Notes: generated from the letters alone by a model not told the origin. Shown: positions 46,201-56,768, counted from the first letter of the stretch. The stretch is 64,000 nt of DNA from Corythucha ciliata (GCA_038030265.1 CM075942.1:64546926-64610925); one strand, 5' to 3'. Numbers and translations: made by a program.

Positions 46201-47768
46201 TTAGAGGCCAAATTGGGTTCGCAAGACCCTGTTCTGCACTCTCCGTGCTTCGGCCAATCGGTCACCGTGAACAGCACGATCCTCACTTTCAGACTCGATT
46301 TGAGAAAGATAATGAGGGCGACTTAGGTTGTCATCTTCAATGTCTTCTGTTTCTTCTTCTTCCAAGTCAATGTCAATGGCTTCATCTAACAAGTTGTACC
46401 GATGTCGCACGTTGTGGAAAACTGCGCATGCCAAAATGATACGAGTCGCTGCCACCGGCTGATAATGAAGAGTGCGGTAGCCGAGCAGACATCTCCAAGT
46501 ATTTTTCCACACTCCAAATAACCTTTCCACGCAATTTCTTGTAGAACAATGACATTCTGTGTACTTTGCTTCAGCCGATCCATCTGCAGCATTGAGTATG
46601 GGAGTCATAAGCCACGGCTCAAGGGGATATCCTGAGTCTCCTTTTATGAATAATCCTGAATTAATAGAAAACACGGTTCCGTCCACAAGAAAATTCTTCA
46701 TTTCTCCTAAGAGCCACGTGGAGTAATCGCCCAAATCCCAAAGTTTAATCATTTCCTGCCTCAAAGCAGAGCTCTTCCAAATAAAGCTGTCATGAACCGA
46801 TCCTGGGAAGCGAGCGTTGATGCTGAGTATTTCAAGATCGTGTGAACTGACCCGTAAAATTTACATCTACAGCCGTATTAGATACGTACTTCATAACATC
46901 ATTCAGAACGTACTTTCACCAGGGCTGCCCACAGGAAACGAGGGAATTGGCCCGGTGGGCTGAAGGTCTGAGGCTAAAACGGTGTCGGTAACGACCAATT
47001 TGGGGGGCCTCAGAACAAAAAAATAAAATATTGGAGGGCATTTCGTTACATCCGATGATCCATATAATACTAAATATGCACCATCTTACCACTTGCACAT
47101 TAATAGAGTGGAACCCTTTGTGGTTCACGTAGGATTCTTCATGTTCGTTGGGTTTGACGATGGTAATATGAGTGCAATCGATGCAGCCAGTAACGCCTTT
47201 AAAATTTCTCATCTGTTGAAAACTGCACAAGCGAAACAACCAGCGTAATCAAAGGAGATCCCGTACTTATTTCAAGTTACCGTTTTTTTACTGAAGCCCG
47301 CTCTTCCTACGAGGATGGAAATTGAATCCAATCATGGATAATTGTATCTAATACGGCTGTAGTCACATCATGTATGGATCTACTGACTGACGATTGGGAA
47401 ACAGATAGCAGATATTCACATCCAAGACCTTGCTGATAGGAGCCCACAGCACAGAAACGAAGAGCAACGAGAATCTAGAGCCCAAGAACATGGTTTTGAT
47501 GGGAAATAAGACAAATTCATGAGCACATCACCGTACCTGTGTTTCCACTGCCAACCCGCTACCTCTTTCACGTTGAAGTTTCGTTTTTAACGAATCTCGC
47601 AAATACGTAGAAAACTGCGTCTTGGGAGAGTCGAAATAAACGAGTGAATTGGCGAAGAGAAAGACTAAATGGATTTGTTGTAACTCGCAGTCTTTTCATT
47701 TCATCCGCTATTTCACGTGTATTATTATATTCCTCCAAGAGAGCAATAAACATGAACTCTTCATCCAT
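46201..47768 (-). CDS. PIF/Harbinger transposase (HARBI1-like, DDE_Tnp_4), spliced, one frame break
   Basis: The start at 47,768 gives MDEEFMFIALLEEY and RQFTRLFRLSQDAVFYV. A frame break near 47,570 precedes ERGSGLAVETQ and a GTACGG donor. Exon B from 47,474 reads ILVALRFCAVGSYQQGLG and VSQSSVSRSIHDV, the helix-turn-helix region. Exon C (47,222-47,090) has GVTGCIDCTHI with the first catalytic Asp and HKGFHSINVQV before a GTAAG donor. The last exon holds NARFPGSVHDSFIW (second Asp), GDSGYPLEPWLMTP, and RNCVERLFGVWKN with the catalytic Glu, then ACAVFHNV. It ends at 46,201 in an acidic tail. The DDE triad is intact. Unless the frame break is an assembly error, this copy is inactive. It would cut and join the element at CWG-type targets. 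Confidence 0.85.
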
Positions 47769-48180
47769 TTCTATGAATAGAAATTAATGTAGGCGTAGAA
47801 ATTAATGTTATTTGAATTTACTTTAACCAATCCTCTAGAAAATACTTACTAGAACTATTCTGTAATCCAATTATTGATAATTATTTAAATTTCACAAATC
47901 ACTTCGAACCGGGCTTCGAACTACCGAAACGCAAGAGCCTTCGCCACGTTCGGGTTAACGTGGTCACTAACGCGAAAACGTTAAAAGAAACGTTACAAAG
48001 TCCAACAGAATAAGAATTTCAACGATAAGAGGTCTGAGCGCGTTTGATAACGAAAACGTTAGGCTGAGCGCGTTACCCCTTGATGCAGAATAGAAAAGTG
48101 ACAACTCTGCGTTATCCCTAGACTTAACGCGTACGTTCGTCCTAACGCGCGCGTTGAGATGTTAGAGAATTGGGGTGCAG

Positions 48181-48222
48181 GTCTTCGTTAGAACCCTTGG
48201 ATACTTTTTTCCGACGGCCCAT
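48181..48222 (-). pseudogene. Gypsy-1 gag, first 14 codons
   Basis: An ATG at 48,222 opens 14 lysine/arginine-rich codons (MGRRKKVSKGSNED) that run up to the CAG next to the Harbinger end. The reading phase is exactly that of the main gag fragment beginning at 41,648 across the insertion. Upstream (higher coordinates) is the leader with the candidate primer-binding site. This short piece is the key proof that the Harbinger interrupted gag. Confidence 0.8.
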
Positions 48223-48299
48223 CTCAAGAAGGGTTAGACAGACAATGTGGAATTCAACCAGACCAGGAATTATCCACTTACATCCGCGAGGATTTGAAA

Positions 48300-48314
48300 C
48301 TCATCTGGTCGCCA
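48300..48314 (-). promoter_or_regulatory. Candidate primer-binding site of Gypsy-1
   Basis: TGGCGACCAGATGAG starts with the TGG expected from a tRNA CCA end. It lies 2-3 bases after a plausible LTR end (ACACAACA) and 78 bases before the gag start. The first eight bases equal the tRNA-Arg type site known for some insect Gypsy elements, but the rest differs. Confidence 0.5.
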
Positions 48315-48316
48315 AT

Positions 48317-48518
48317 ATGTTGTGTAGTTACCCAGGGCCCAAAGGGATAAAACAATATAGGCACGACTTTACGAAAATACTGAGGAAAACGATGTATTTT
48401 AAACGTAGTGTAAGACCAGGACTTGACTTGACTAACTTTGAACAAACACACAAAAACATCACACAGAAAAGGCCAACTCCCCTTGCTGGGTATAGCGCTA
48501 GAACATCAACCTTTTATA
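48317..48518 (-). repeat. Partial 5' LTR of Gypsy-1
   Basis: The segment between the candidate primer site and the inverted-repeat element starts, in minus orientation, with a TATA box (TATAAAAGG, 48,518-48,510). It ends with ACACAACA, a usual CA-type LTR end. The upstream part (U3) is cut off by the 0.8 kb element. No second LTR copy is visible in the window to confirm the limits. Confidence 0.5.
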
Positions 48519-49310
48519 TATGTTATTCGCAATGGCCGAAAAAAATTTACCCACAACGCGTTATGGGCAGTGTGAAATGCTCACAACGTCGTGAGTAAAT
48601 TTATTCGCCCACTGGGCGGAATGAAATACCCATAACGCGTTCGAAATAAAGGTTAGGGTGAGTTTATTTCGCGTCGTGGGTCTTCCAATTTTACCCACAA
48701 CGCGTTGTGCGTATTTCGAATTACCCACATCGCGAGTTTAACCCGGCTTCTGTGTCTTGCCTGATTAGACAGCGATAACTTACAGTTTGAGTCAGTTGGA
48801 CGTCTCGTGTTTTCTCGTGGTAAATGCCACGGGAGCGTATCATGCGTGAATAAATAAATTTTGCCTCTTTGAGTATAGTTTCTTCCTCGTTCTATGTTTC
48901 GCTACTGTCATTTCTTTTTAATTTCCTTTTTGCTATGATATTTTTTTTCATTCAATCATAATCGTGTTTAATTATCATTCCGTTTCATTTGCTTCAATTG
49001 TCCAGTTATAACGGTGTAATGGGAGTTCAGACACATCTGACTCTGCGTTGTGAGTAATTCGAAATGTGCACAACGCGTTGCGGGTAAATCGAAGTAGCCA
49101 GACCGCGTTGTGGGTAAAATCGGAAGACCCACGACGCGAAATAGCCTCTGTCCTAACCTTTATTTCGGTTATATTGAGTAAAATGAGTTACCCAGAACGC
49201 GTTATGGGCGAAAATAATTACCCACGACGCGTTGTGAGCATTTCACACTGCCCATAACGCGTTGTGGGTAAATTTTTCGGGCAATGGGCGAATTCGGCCG
49301 GAATAACATA
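48519..49310. mobile_element. Long inverted-repeat element abutting the LTR TATA box
   Basis: Arms of more than 200 bp (48,519 to about 48,745 and about 49,030 to 49,310) are inverted copies, rich in the words AACGCGTTATGGG, ACAACGCGTTGTGGGT and AGTGTGAAATGCTCAC. Ends read TATGTTATTC and GAATAACATA, with ATA on both outer sides. The centre (about 48,750-49,020) is single-copy and includes AATAAATAAA. It is a non-autonomous foldback-type element. Confidence 0.75.
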
Positions 49311-49369
49311 ATATACTACAGCGCGTTAGTGGTGGTCATAGCCAACCACGCGTTTCTGCGCCGTGGTGA

Positions 49370-49451
49370 GGCTGTTTTCACACTAGGAGAAAACGGACGT
49401 TGCGCGCGTCGAGGGGTTTTTCTTTTTCTCATATATAGTGTGAAATGGGCC
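49370..49451. mobile_element. Short MITE-like inverted repeat
   Basis: GGCTGTTTTCACACTA at the left and TAGTGTGAAATGGGCC at the right are imperfect inverted ends about 82 bp apart, with TGA before and TTA after as possible decayed TWA duplications. The GC-rich centre contains TTGCGCGCGTC. Confidence 0.5.
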
Positions 49452-51650
49452 TTAGTCCGTGCTTTTCTCCTTTTTAAAGTATTCTTGATTCTTAAAAAAA
49501 TGTGTTAAAATTGTGGCTTCTGGAGGATCTCGACGAGGCTTCGCCGGGAGAAGATTAAAGTTCTCCTTTAAGCTGGTCATATGTGTAGTAATAATTGTAT
49601 TACGTATAAAATAGGAAGTTTGGAAGAAAAAACCATCAAGCAGTGAAGCAGCACTATAACAATCATGTTAACAAAGTCGACCTTGTAAAAATGCCTGTCC
49701 CTCCCAGTATGAATTATGATAAACAAACGTTAACGCTATAAATAACAATAACCCAATTGTACGTCAGATAACAATCCTAACCGTGTCAATAATAATTAAT
49801 AATCGTCGGCTATTCGTGAAATTCTATTGCTATCTATCCAGGATATATATTTTCTTTAACGCAACACAAACGAATTGTACGAATTAACTCATTTTTTCCT
49901 GGATGTTCAAGGTAACCCACGTGAAACATTGCAGTCCTTGCTTTACTGAAAGGTCAAACATTATCCCTTTTGCTCAAGTGTCTTACAAAAAAGGGCGGAC
50001 GCGCGACTTGAAGGAAAAAAAAAACTCGCGCGGCGTGCGGCTCACCTTTTTCCCTCCGCGAGACTGGAGGTATTTCCATTCTCAATAAACGCTCGGGCTA
50101 TCTGTCTACCATCATGGCCAATAGTGGTAATAAGAGGGAGAGGGGAAAGAGAGAGAAGGATGATGTTCAGGAGGGAGGTGAGGAGGTCAACGATGATCGA
50201 GAGAAGTTGTTGACCTTTCGAGCTTTTCAAAGACGAGCATGAAGGCCTCCGCGGTGAGTTCGTTGTCACAGTTATAACTCAATGTCCATTCCGAAGAAAA
50301 GCTTGTATCTCGTTCATGTGAATGTTTTAGGTGGGGGGAGGGGGAGTAAGTTTGTGTCTGTCAGAGTAATAACTTTCCATTATGAACTGACTCTTGTTCA
50401 ACTAACATCACGGGGAAGGAAAATTTGAGAACCGGAAAAACAACCACGCGAGTTCGGGAAAGCATACAGAGAACTATAGGTGGAAGGGACCAACTAAGGG
50501 TATATCACAATTCACTTGAAGATGAAGAGGTATCGTATACCGAAGCTGTGAGAATACTGTTTACATATTCATGGAACACTGAGACAACATCCTGTTCCTG
50601 CCAAGTTACCGCCTTCTTCGAGACTTAATTTGTATTTCGTATAAGCTCTAGTGTGATGAAAGGCTCCATGTCTCCTATCAAGCTGCGGAAAGCGTAAGTT
50701 CTACACAAGACATCTCTGTTTTCTCCGTCGTGCAAATCAAATTTATTGCACGTAGATTTCGTCAATGTTATGTAACATTAACTGTATATAAGGGGACAAG
50801 GAACGACAGGGCTTCGTTACTCTCGTTAAAAGCGCACCAACCAAGCAAAGCCTTAGTCCTCACGCCAAACCAATACCTTTATAGAAGAGAAAGGGTAGGT
50901 AACTATTCCCCTTTTCATCTGATGACTCGCTATTTACCTACATGAATTTATACCGGAAGTTTGAAAAGTGAATTCCTCACGCACAATCACACGCGGTGCA
51001 ATAGAGAAAGGGGAACAAGCTTCTGGACTTGCAGGTCTTACCGCCACCCCTTTTCTTGACAGGCATAGGAGCAAAATGAACAGTCCAAATTGTAACGCGG
51101 CGATGCGGGAGAAAGTTTATAATGCTGGCGGCTGTTTTAAGAAGGCATTGTCAAGGATGAAGACAAGAAATTGAAGCAGGGGGTGGGGAAATCGAAAGGG
51201 GTCACTTTACATATGGGAAAAGGAGAAGAAAACTACGCCACTCGTTTTTTTTTTCTTAATAAATATAGGCTTTACTCTTTCACGTGCGTCTTGTCTTGTA
51301 CACCTCTCTTTCCCAGACTCCCAGGAAAGAAAAAAAAAAAAAAAAATGAAACGCGTCGAGTGGAAAAGAACATTGGTTTCCCACAAAAAGTATTTCTCCT
51401 GGCAAATTAGCTGGAGAGTTGATTTATTAAAATTAATTACTAACCAATAGAAGGATGCTCGAGGAAAACTATCAGTTTTTGGACCGAGAGTTCAGATTCT
51501 GGTAGAAAAATGAAGCAAGGATTTTTAGGTTCTATATTCATCGATGTAGGTACGTCAAAACGAGTTTTGGTACGCGGTTGAACAGTTTTTCAGGCAGGTT
51601 GCACGTGATCACAGCAAAGAATGTAGATGAATATTGGATTTAGCCAACGA
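49452..51650. other. Largely unassigned; one LTR-like segment
   Basis: At 50,076-50,105 'ttccattctcaataaacgct' with following 'cgggctatctg' closely resembles the polyadenylation region of the Gypsy-3 LTR at 52,107-52,134, so an LTR fragment of a relative probably lies around 50,000-50,110. Other ORFs here (60-79 codons) show no domain. Confidence 0.45.
50114..50242 (+). CDS. Small hypothetical ORF after an LTR-like segment
   Basis: The ATG at 50,114 opens 42 codons, highly charged (KRERGKREKDDVQEGGEEV), ending at TGA 50,242. A donor-like GTGAGT follows near 50,253. Its position just after the LTR-like AATAAA region is where a retrotransposon gag would start, so it may be the beginning of a lost gag. 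No family is recognised and it may be meaningless. Confidence 0.25.
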   Translation: MANSGNKRERGKREKDDVQEGGEEVNDDREKLLTFRAFQRRA

Positions 51651-51955
51651 AAGTGCTATTCTGAAGGCTCAAATTGAGAGAAATCGCGCCTTCTGGGGAG
51701 TAACTTCGCGGCTTAAATTGAGAAAATACGCTGATCCCCAGTTTTTTCAAGTCCTTAAGCACATAAAGATGAGAAGGCGCACTAATGTGCTGTTCTTGAG
51801 GCAAGTTCGCAGCAAAAAGTTGGGTAAAAGCGCTAATATTCTAGCTAAAACTGTGAAAAAACTTCTTGAAATTGATAAAAAAATATGTAAGTTTCTCGCC
51901 AGTCTTCGAACCTTATTGTTGGACTTTGATCCTTTTACTTCTTTCTTCTAATTTA
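51650..51955 (-). repeat. F1-type units, reverse orientation
   Basis: Units such as 'aagtgctattctgaaggctc', 'aaattgagagaaatcgcg' and 'cgcggcttaaattgagaaaa'. A 'gagaaggcgcactaatgtgc' stretch recurs near 33,860. The 105-codon ORF spanning it is not a gene. Confidence 0.6.
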
Positions 51956-52133
51956 TTTCTCATCTCTGTTTAAATCTTTTTTTGTAAACTGTCCTGCGAG
52001 GCAGTCGCGTTCTATACTCTGTGGACTCCACTTCTCGTGTTCTCACGGAAAACAATATTTTGTAGCTAAAAGTTGAGCGTTCGTTATATTGTAATCGACT
52101 TAGTTTTCGATTCTCAATAAAAGCTTGAGCATC

Positions 52134-52805
52134 TGTTATATCTCACGAAATAAGTAAGGGTGCGTTCATAGTGAATCACCTTCACTGCGATACCTCGATG
52201 AGCGATGCCCCGATGAAACATCGATGAGGAACAAACATCAATAATTGAAAGGGACTGTTCATAGTGAAGCACCCTCACTGCGATGTGATCTTCGATACCT
52301 CGCTACTATCATCGATGATTTGAACCATATGGTTCCTCGACCCCCCTCCTGTACGTTGCCTTTTTTTTTCTTTTCATAATCTTTTAAAGTCCACCTTCAG
52401 ACAATTTACGTAAGTCACGAACACCTGTCCCCTTCAAGCTTTAACCATTATTTTGAAAAAAAAAAAAAAGCAACGGGCAGGAGGGTGGTCGAGGAACCAT
52501 ATGGTTCAAATCATCGATGATAGTAGCGAGGTATCGAAGATCACATACATCGCAGTGAGGGTGCTTCACTATGAACAGTCCCTTTCAATTATTGATGTTT
52601 GTTCCTCATCGATGTTTCATCGGGGCATCGCTCATCGAGGTATCGCAGTGAAGGTGATTCACTATGAACGCACCTTAAGATTGCCAATTAAGAATTAGGT
52701 TGACTTTTTATCGTTTATTGAACAACTGAATAATCATGAAAATATGTTTTCTTTTTAAAATAAAAATGAACTTGTCGCATTGGTTACATTTGTTTGGATA
52801 GGACA
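52134..52805 (-). repeat. Gypsy-2 3' LTR with MITE-A
   Basis: About 151 bp of LTR sequence split at TAA (52,155) by a 518 bp MITE. Ends are TGTCC at 52,805 and ATATAACA at 52,134 (minus strand). The non-MITE part matches the 5' LTR almost base for base. Confidence 0.9.
52158..52675. mobile_element. MITE-A: 518 bp foldback in the 3' LTR, TAA duplication
   Basis: Arms of nearly 200 bp are close to perfect inverted copies, starting GGGTGCGTTCATAGTGAATC and ending in ATGAACGCACCT. TAA flanks both ends (52,155-52,157; 52,676-52,678). The uninterrupted 5' LTR gives the empty site. Internal words GATACCTCG and ATCGATGA recur. There is no coding sequence. The duplication fits a PIF/Harbinger-type MITE. 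Confidence 0.9.
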
Positions 52806-52847
52806 GTCTCCGGCACTTAGACGTTGAGATCCGTACCGTGGATTCCT

Positions 52848-55826
52848 TCACTTTACCTCTGTTTTGAGTATTTGATTTATGTGCCTTTTAATTTCTTGTC
52901 CTGAGTCTAGTCTTATAAGGTAGTGAAGTCGACCAAGACGTCTAAGGACAGAACCGAATTTCCAAACGGCCGTTCCAAGGTAATTCCTTGCTTGCACTCG
53001 GTCCCCTGGAGAAAGATGTCGCACAAGCCCGGTCTGTTCTGGTGTTGACTTGGCACAATTGCGTGTCGGTATCGGTTTCATAATGTGAAGTTTTGTTCGC
53101 AAAGATCGGTTCATGAATATTTCACCTGGACTTTTCCCGTTCCGCAGAGGCGTACTTCTGTACTTGAAAAGAAAAGCATTAAGTTTTTCTAGTAAACTTC
53201 CACTGTCATTACTCATTGCCTTCAGTTTTTGTTTGAAATTTGTACAGAACGTTCCGCTAAGCCATTCGTTGCTGGATGATTTGGAGCGCAAAATCTCTGT
53301 TCAATGCCATTTGATCGACAGTAGCTGAAGAATTCGTCAGATTTGAAAATGCTAGCATTGTCCGAAACGATTGTCATTGGCAGGCCATTTCGCGCGAATA
53401 TTTGGTCCAGGCATTTGATTGTTGATTTTGATGTGGGCGCCTTTGGAAACATATTTATTTCTAGCCATTTTGATCGCGCGTCGACAACAATCAAAAAATA
53501 ATGTTCTTTGAAGGGGCCAGCATAATCCACGTGAATGCGTTGCCAGTTCTCTGACGGTTCCTCCCAGCTGTGCGGAGGAGCCTTGGTAGGATTATTCTTT
53601 ACTTCCGCGCAGCTTTGGCAACTTTTTGCTATGGATTCTATATTTTTGTCAATTCCAGGCCAATAGCAAATGCTCCGTGCAATAGCCTTCATTTTGACTA
53701 TGCCAACATGAGACGAATGTAATTCTTTCAATATAGTCGGACGCAAAGTGACTGGCACATAGACACGAACGCCACGCATTATTATGCCCGAGTGCATCGA
53801 ATATTCAGCGTCTCGAACTCTTCCGGAAATTAGCTTACTTTTAAGAGTCGAAAGCTCGGGGTCTTTGTCGGTTTCTTGTCTAATCAATTCTGGAGTAATG
53901 GGGCAAGTGTCTGCAATAGTGTTCAAGTTCGTTTGATTAACTTCGTAAGATTCTTCGGAAGAATGTAATTTTTTTACGTCCAGTGTAAGGGGATTTCGGG
54001 AAAAATAGTCGGCGTGGCGGTGTAAATGAGCAGGTTTGTGTTATATGTCATATTCGAATGCGCTCAAAAATTGTGCACAACGAAGAAGTCTATGTGCTGA
54101 TATTACAGGCAGTGATTTATTGGGGTGAAAAATTTGTTCTAGAGGCTAATTTTCAACAATTAAAGTAAATTTTCTGCCGTGTAGATAATGATAAAATTTT
54201 TTAAATGACCAAAAAACAGCTGTCGCTTCACGATCTAATTGGCTGTAGTTGGATTCACTTTTCGTTAATGTCCTTGATGCAAAAGAAATGGGACGCTCTT
54301 CTCCGTCTATAATGTGCGACAATACTGCGGCAAGACCATAAGGACTGGCATCCGTTGCCAGAGTTACCGGCAAATTCGAGTTGAACGGGACAAGAACACG
54401 TTCACTGGAAATTTCTTTTTTTATTTCTTGAAAGGCCTTTTGACACTCAGGAGTCCACTTGAATCGTACGTTTTTCTGCAAGAGCTTATTAAGGGGGTGA
54501 AGAATGGAAGAGCTGTGAGGAATGAACTTAGAATAATATAAAGCTAATCCTAAAAATGATCGCAGTTCATCCACGTTAGTTGGTGGCGAGGACTTCGTCA
54601 CTGCGTCAATTTTGTCTGAGCACTTGGACAAGCCTTGACTACTTATTAAATGTCCCAAATATTTTACCTCTTTTTTGAAGAACTTACATTTAGACTTATT
54701 AACATGAAGGCCATATTTTCTAAGTGTTTGAAGACATTTCTCCAGCCTGTGGCAGCATTCATCGAAAGTTTGCCCTTGGATTAAAAAAATCGTCGAAATA
54801 CGCAACTGTTCCTTCCAAACCTGCTACTATTTGATCTACTGCTTTATGAAATTCTTTTGGAGCTGTTTTGATACCCATGAATAAACGCTTAGCCTTATAA
54901 GTTCCCCATGGCGTCGATACAGCGGCGTAGTGCTGACTCGCTTCGTCCAATTCGACATGTAAATATGCCTTGTAAAGGTCAAGAACACAATAGTAATTCC
55001 CTCCATTAAGTTTATTGAATAAATCTTCTATTCGAGGTATTGCATAGCGGGTGTCTTGAAGTTGCGGATTTAGAGTGACTTTGCAATCCGCACAAATTCG
55101 AATAGACTGATCGGACTTAGGAACTAAGACTAGAGGAGTTCCCCATTCCGACTTGTCAACTTTTTCCAAGACTCCTTGTGAAACGAGATTTTCTATTTCT
55201 TTTTTGGTTTTTTCGAGAAGTGCGTAAGGTACTGGTCTTGGCTTCATGAAGACAGGAACAGCATTGGCTTTAAGTCTCAGGGAACTCTTAAAATTAGGAA
55301 GAAGACCAACGCTTGGCTCAAAAACATCATTATACTTCTCCATTAACTTGGTAATTACAGACTGAATTGTGCTGGTGTCGGGATCAGCTGAATTTTGTAT
55401 ATTATTTACAGTTTGCAAGTTTATTTTCAATTTTCTAATCCATTCCCTCCCAAGAATGGAGGAGAAGTCTTGTTTCACTACGTACAGATTCCCATGGCTT
55501 CGTCTTCCCTGGTAGAAAATAGGGACCCGTGCGACCCCTATTGGGCGAAAAATTTCACCCGTGTATGAACGGAACCCGATTTTAGAAGGTGTGAGCTCTA
55601 CCTTAATGTTAAGTTTTTTGAAATTTGTTGCTGACAATAAAGTTACACGGTTGCCTGTGTCAATTTCGAACCGATGAGAACTTCCTGCTACTCGGACTAA
55701 GGCCATAAAAGGTTTATCATTTAGGTTTCCCGAACAATTAATGTTGATAATATTGGTTACCTTGTTACAGGTGAAGTCACTGTCGTCGGATGCGTCACTT
55801 TTTTCGGACTCTATGACTTGATTGGT
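52848..55826 (-). pseudogene. Gypsy-2 pol: protease, RT, RNase H, integrase
   Basis: Follows gag in the same frame after TGA. The protease has EIDTGNRVTLLS and ILGREWI. RT shows PYALLEKTKKEIENL, SIRICADCKVTLN and the active site AYFDDF. There the frame shifts in an A run near 54,785, and the reading continues through VKYLGHLISSQGLSK. RNase H has LATDASPYGLAAVLSH and QLDREATAVFWSFKKFYHYL, then an in-frame TAG (54,146-54,148) and a TAA further on near YDI. Integrase includes CQSC of the zinc finger, HVDYAGPF, TIVSDNASIF and NGLAERSVQ, so D, D and E are all present. A further frame break at about 53,235 precedes the C-terminal part (GDRVQARNYLGTAVWKFG), ending at 52,848. The overall style is Mag/K02A2.6-like. 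Confidence 0.88.
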
Positions 55827-56768
55827 TCAGTTCTGTTGTGATAAACAAACTTTTTTTATGAGTCCGGGTTTTCCGCAGGCGTCACACCGGAGATTTCTTT
55901 TAGACTTGCAATTCCTTGTTCGGTGGTTGTCTCGTCCACAAGACAAGCATACGTTTTGAAGCCCCAGGCGGGCGAGCATATCACGTTTTTTGTCCGATTG
56001 TGAAGACTTGGGAACAAAATGTGTTTGATTTTGTATTTTTTTAACTTCGTGGACTTCACTGTCTGGAGATGTATACAAATAATTCTGCCGTTTCGCAGCT
56101 TCCATCGTTAGAGCTATTTCTACCGATTTTTCGAGGTCTAGTGTGTCTTCCTTTTGGAGAATTTGCTCCCGAATGTTGGAATCTCGAAGACCTCGGATGA
56201 ACTGAGCTTGCAGAATGCTCTGAATGGTTCTGTTGCAGCTATCGTTATGACATGTCCAGTTACATGAGACGCCCAGTTTTTTTAGTCCAGATAAGTACTG
56301 AGAAACAGTTTCACCATTCCTTTGGAAGCGAGATAGGAATTTCTGCCGTTCCGTATGCACGTTGGATTTTGGGCACAATTGTTTCTCAAGTGTTGTTATC
56401 AACTCGTCATAAGTCTTCGATGACGGCAGATCTGGTGACGTGAGGCTTGCAAGAAAAGTGTAATATTTCGCTCCAAGAGCGTTAATTAGTATTCGAGCTT
56501 TGAGCGTTTCATTGGCCGGTGAAGTTCCGCGAATGTTGCGGAGTTCAAAGAAATTCTCCAGCCTTTGACGGTAGGACTTGAAGGATTCTTGTTCTTCGTC
56601 GAATGTGTCAAAGTGCACCGAGTGTGTGTCAGAACGAGTATCATGTTGTGGTACGTCGGTCGGGCCGTGGAGCACTACTTGTTGAAGGAGCTGCCCGAGA
56701 ACCGCGCTTTGGGTGCGCATTGCTTCCAAAATTGACTCATTTTGTTGCCGAACGTCTTCTTCGGCCAT
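55827..56768 (-). CDS. Gypsy-2 gag
   Basis: An intact 313-codon frame starting MAEEDVRQQNESILEAM at 56,768, 25 bases after the LTR end. Capsid-like features are FKSYRQRLENFFELRNI, ILINALGAKYY and RQKFLSRFQRNGETVSQYL, plus FIRGLRDSNIREQIL. Near the C-terminus a CCHC knuckle (CLSCGRDNHRTRNC) is complete, while a second (CDACGKPGLIKKVC) has Leu in place of the His. The protein should form the particle and bind the RNA. It ends at a TGA that separates it from pol in the same frame, so read-through or a mutated junction is possible. Confidence 0.88.
   Translation of the reverse strand: MAEEDVRQQNESILEAMRTQSAVLGQLLQQVVLHGPTDVPQHDTRSDTHSVHFDTFDEEQESFKSYRQRLENFFELRNIRGTSPANETLKARILINALGAKYYTFLASLTSPDLPSSKTYDELITTLEKQLCPKSNVHTERQKFLSRFQRNGETVSQYLSGLKKLGVSCNWTCHNDSCNRTIQSILQAQFIRGLRDSNIREQILQKEDTLDLEKSVEIALTMEAAKRQNYLYTSPDSEVHEVKKIQNQTHFVPKSSQSDKKRDMLARLGLQNVCLSCGRDNHRTRNCKSKRNLRCDACGKPGLIKKVCLSQQN

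Larger units (their letters stand above)
41649..48177. mobile_element. PIF/Harbinger DNA transposon, 6.5 kb, with both genes
   Basis: Termini are CACCCCTATTCTCTAAC (41,649-41,665) and its inverted counterpart (48,161-48,177), with one mismatch in 17. The 3 bp outside are CTG (41,646-41,648) and CAG (48,178-48,180), a CWG-type target. Joining the outer flanks restores an open gag frame in Gypsy-1, which fixes the boundaries independently. Subterminal regions hold repeated AACGCGTTAA/AACGTT words, likely protein-binding sites. Inside are a Myb/SANT-like gene (plus) and a DDE transposase gene (minus), convergent with 82 bp between stops. There are also a THAP relic and three palindromic insertions (43,437; 44,261; 45,487). 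Confidence 0.9.
38300..48518 (-). mobile_element. Gypsy-1: Mag-like Ty3/Gypsy retrotransposon, split by Harbinger
   Basis: In minus-strand order it has a partial 5' LTR (48,518 to about 48,317), a leader with a candidate primer-binding site (TGGCGACCAGATGAG, 48,314-48,300) and the gag start at 48,222. A 6.5 kb Harbinger insertion (48,177-41,649) follows, then the rest of gag with two CCHC knuckles, protease, RT and integrase down to about 38,300. No matching 3' LTR is visible below 38,300. The short-LTR, gag-then-pol organisation and RT style resemble the Mag/K02A2.6 group. Coding parts carry several frame breaks and a deletion covering most of RNase H. Confidence 0.8.

Noticed and set aside
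48170..48598. 142-codon plus-strand ORF across the Gypsy-1 leader
   Set aside because: Antisense to the retrotransposon leader and LTR and runs into the foldback element; no domain.
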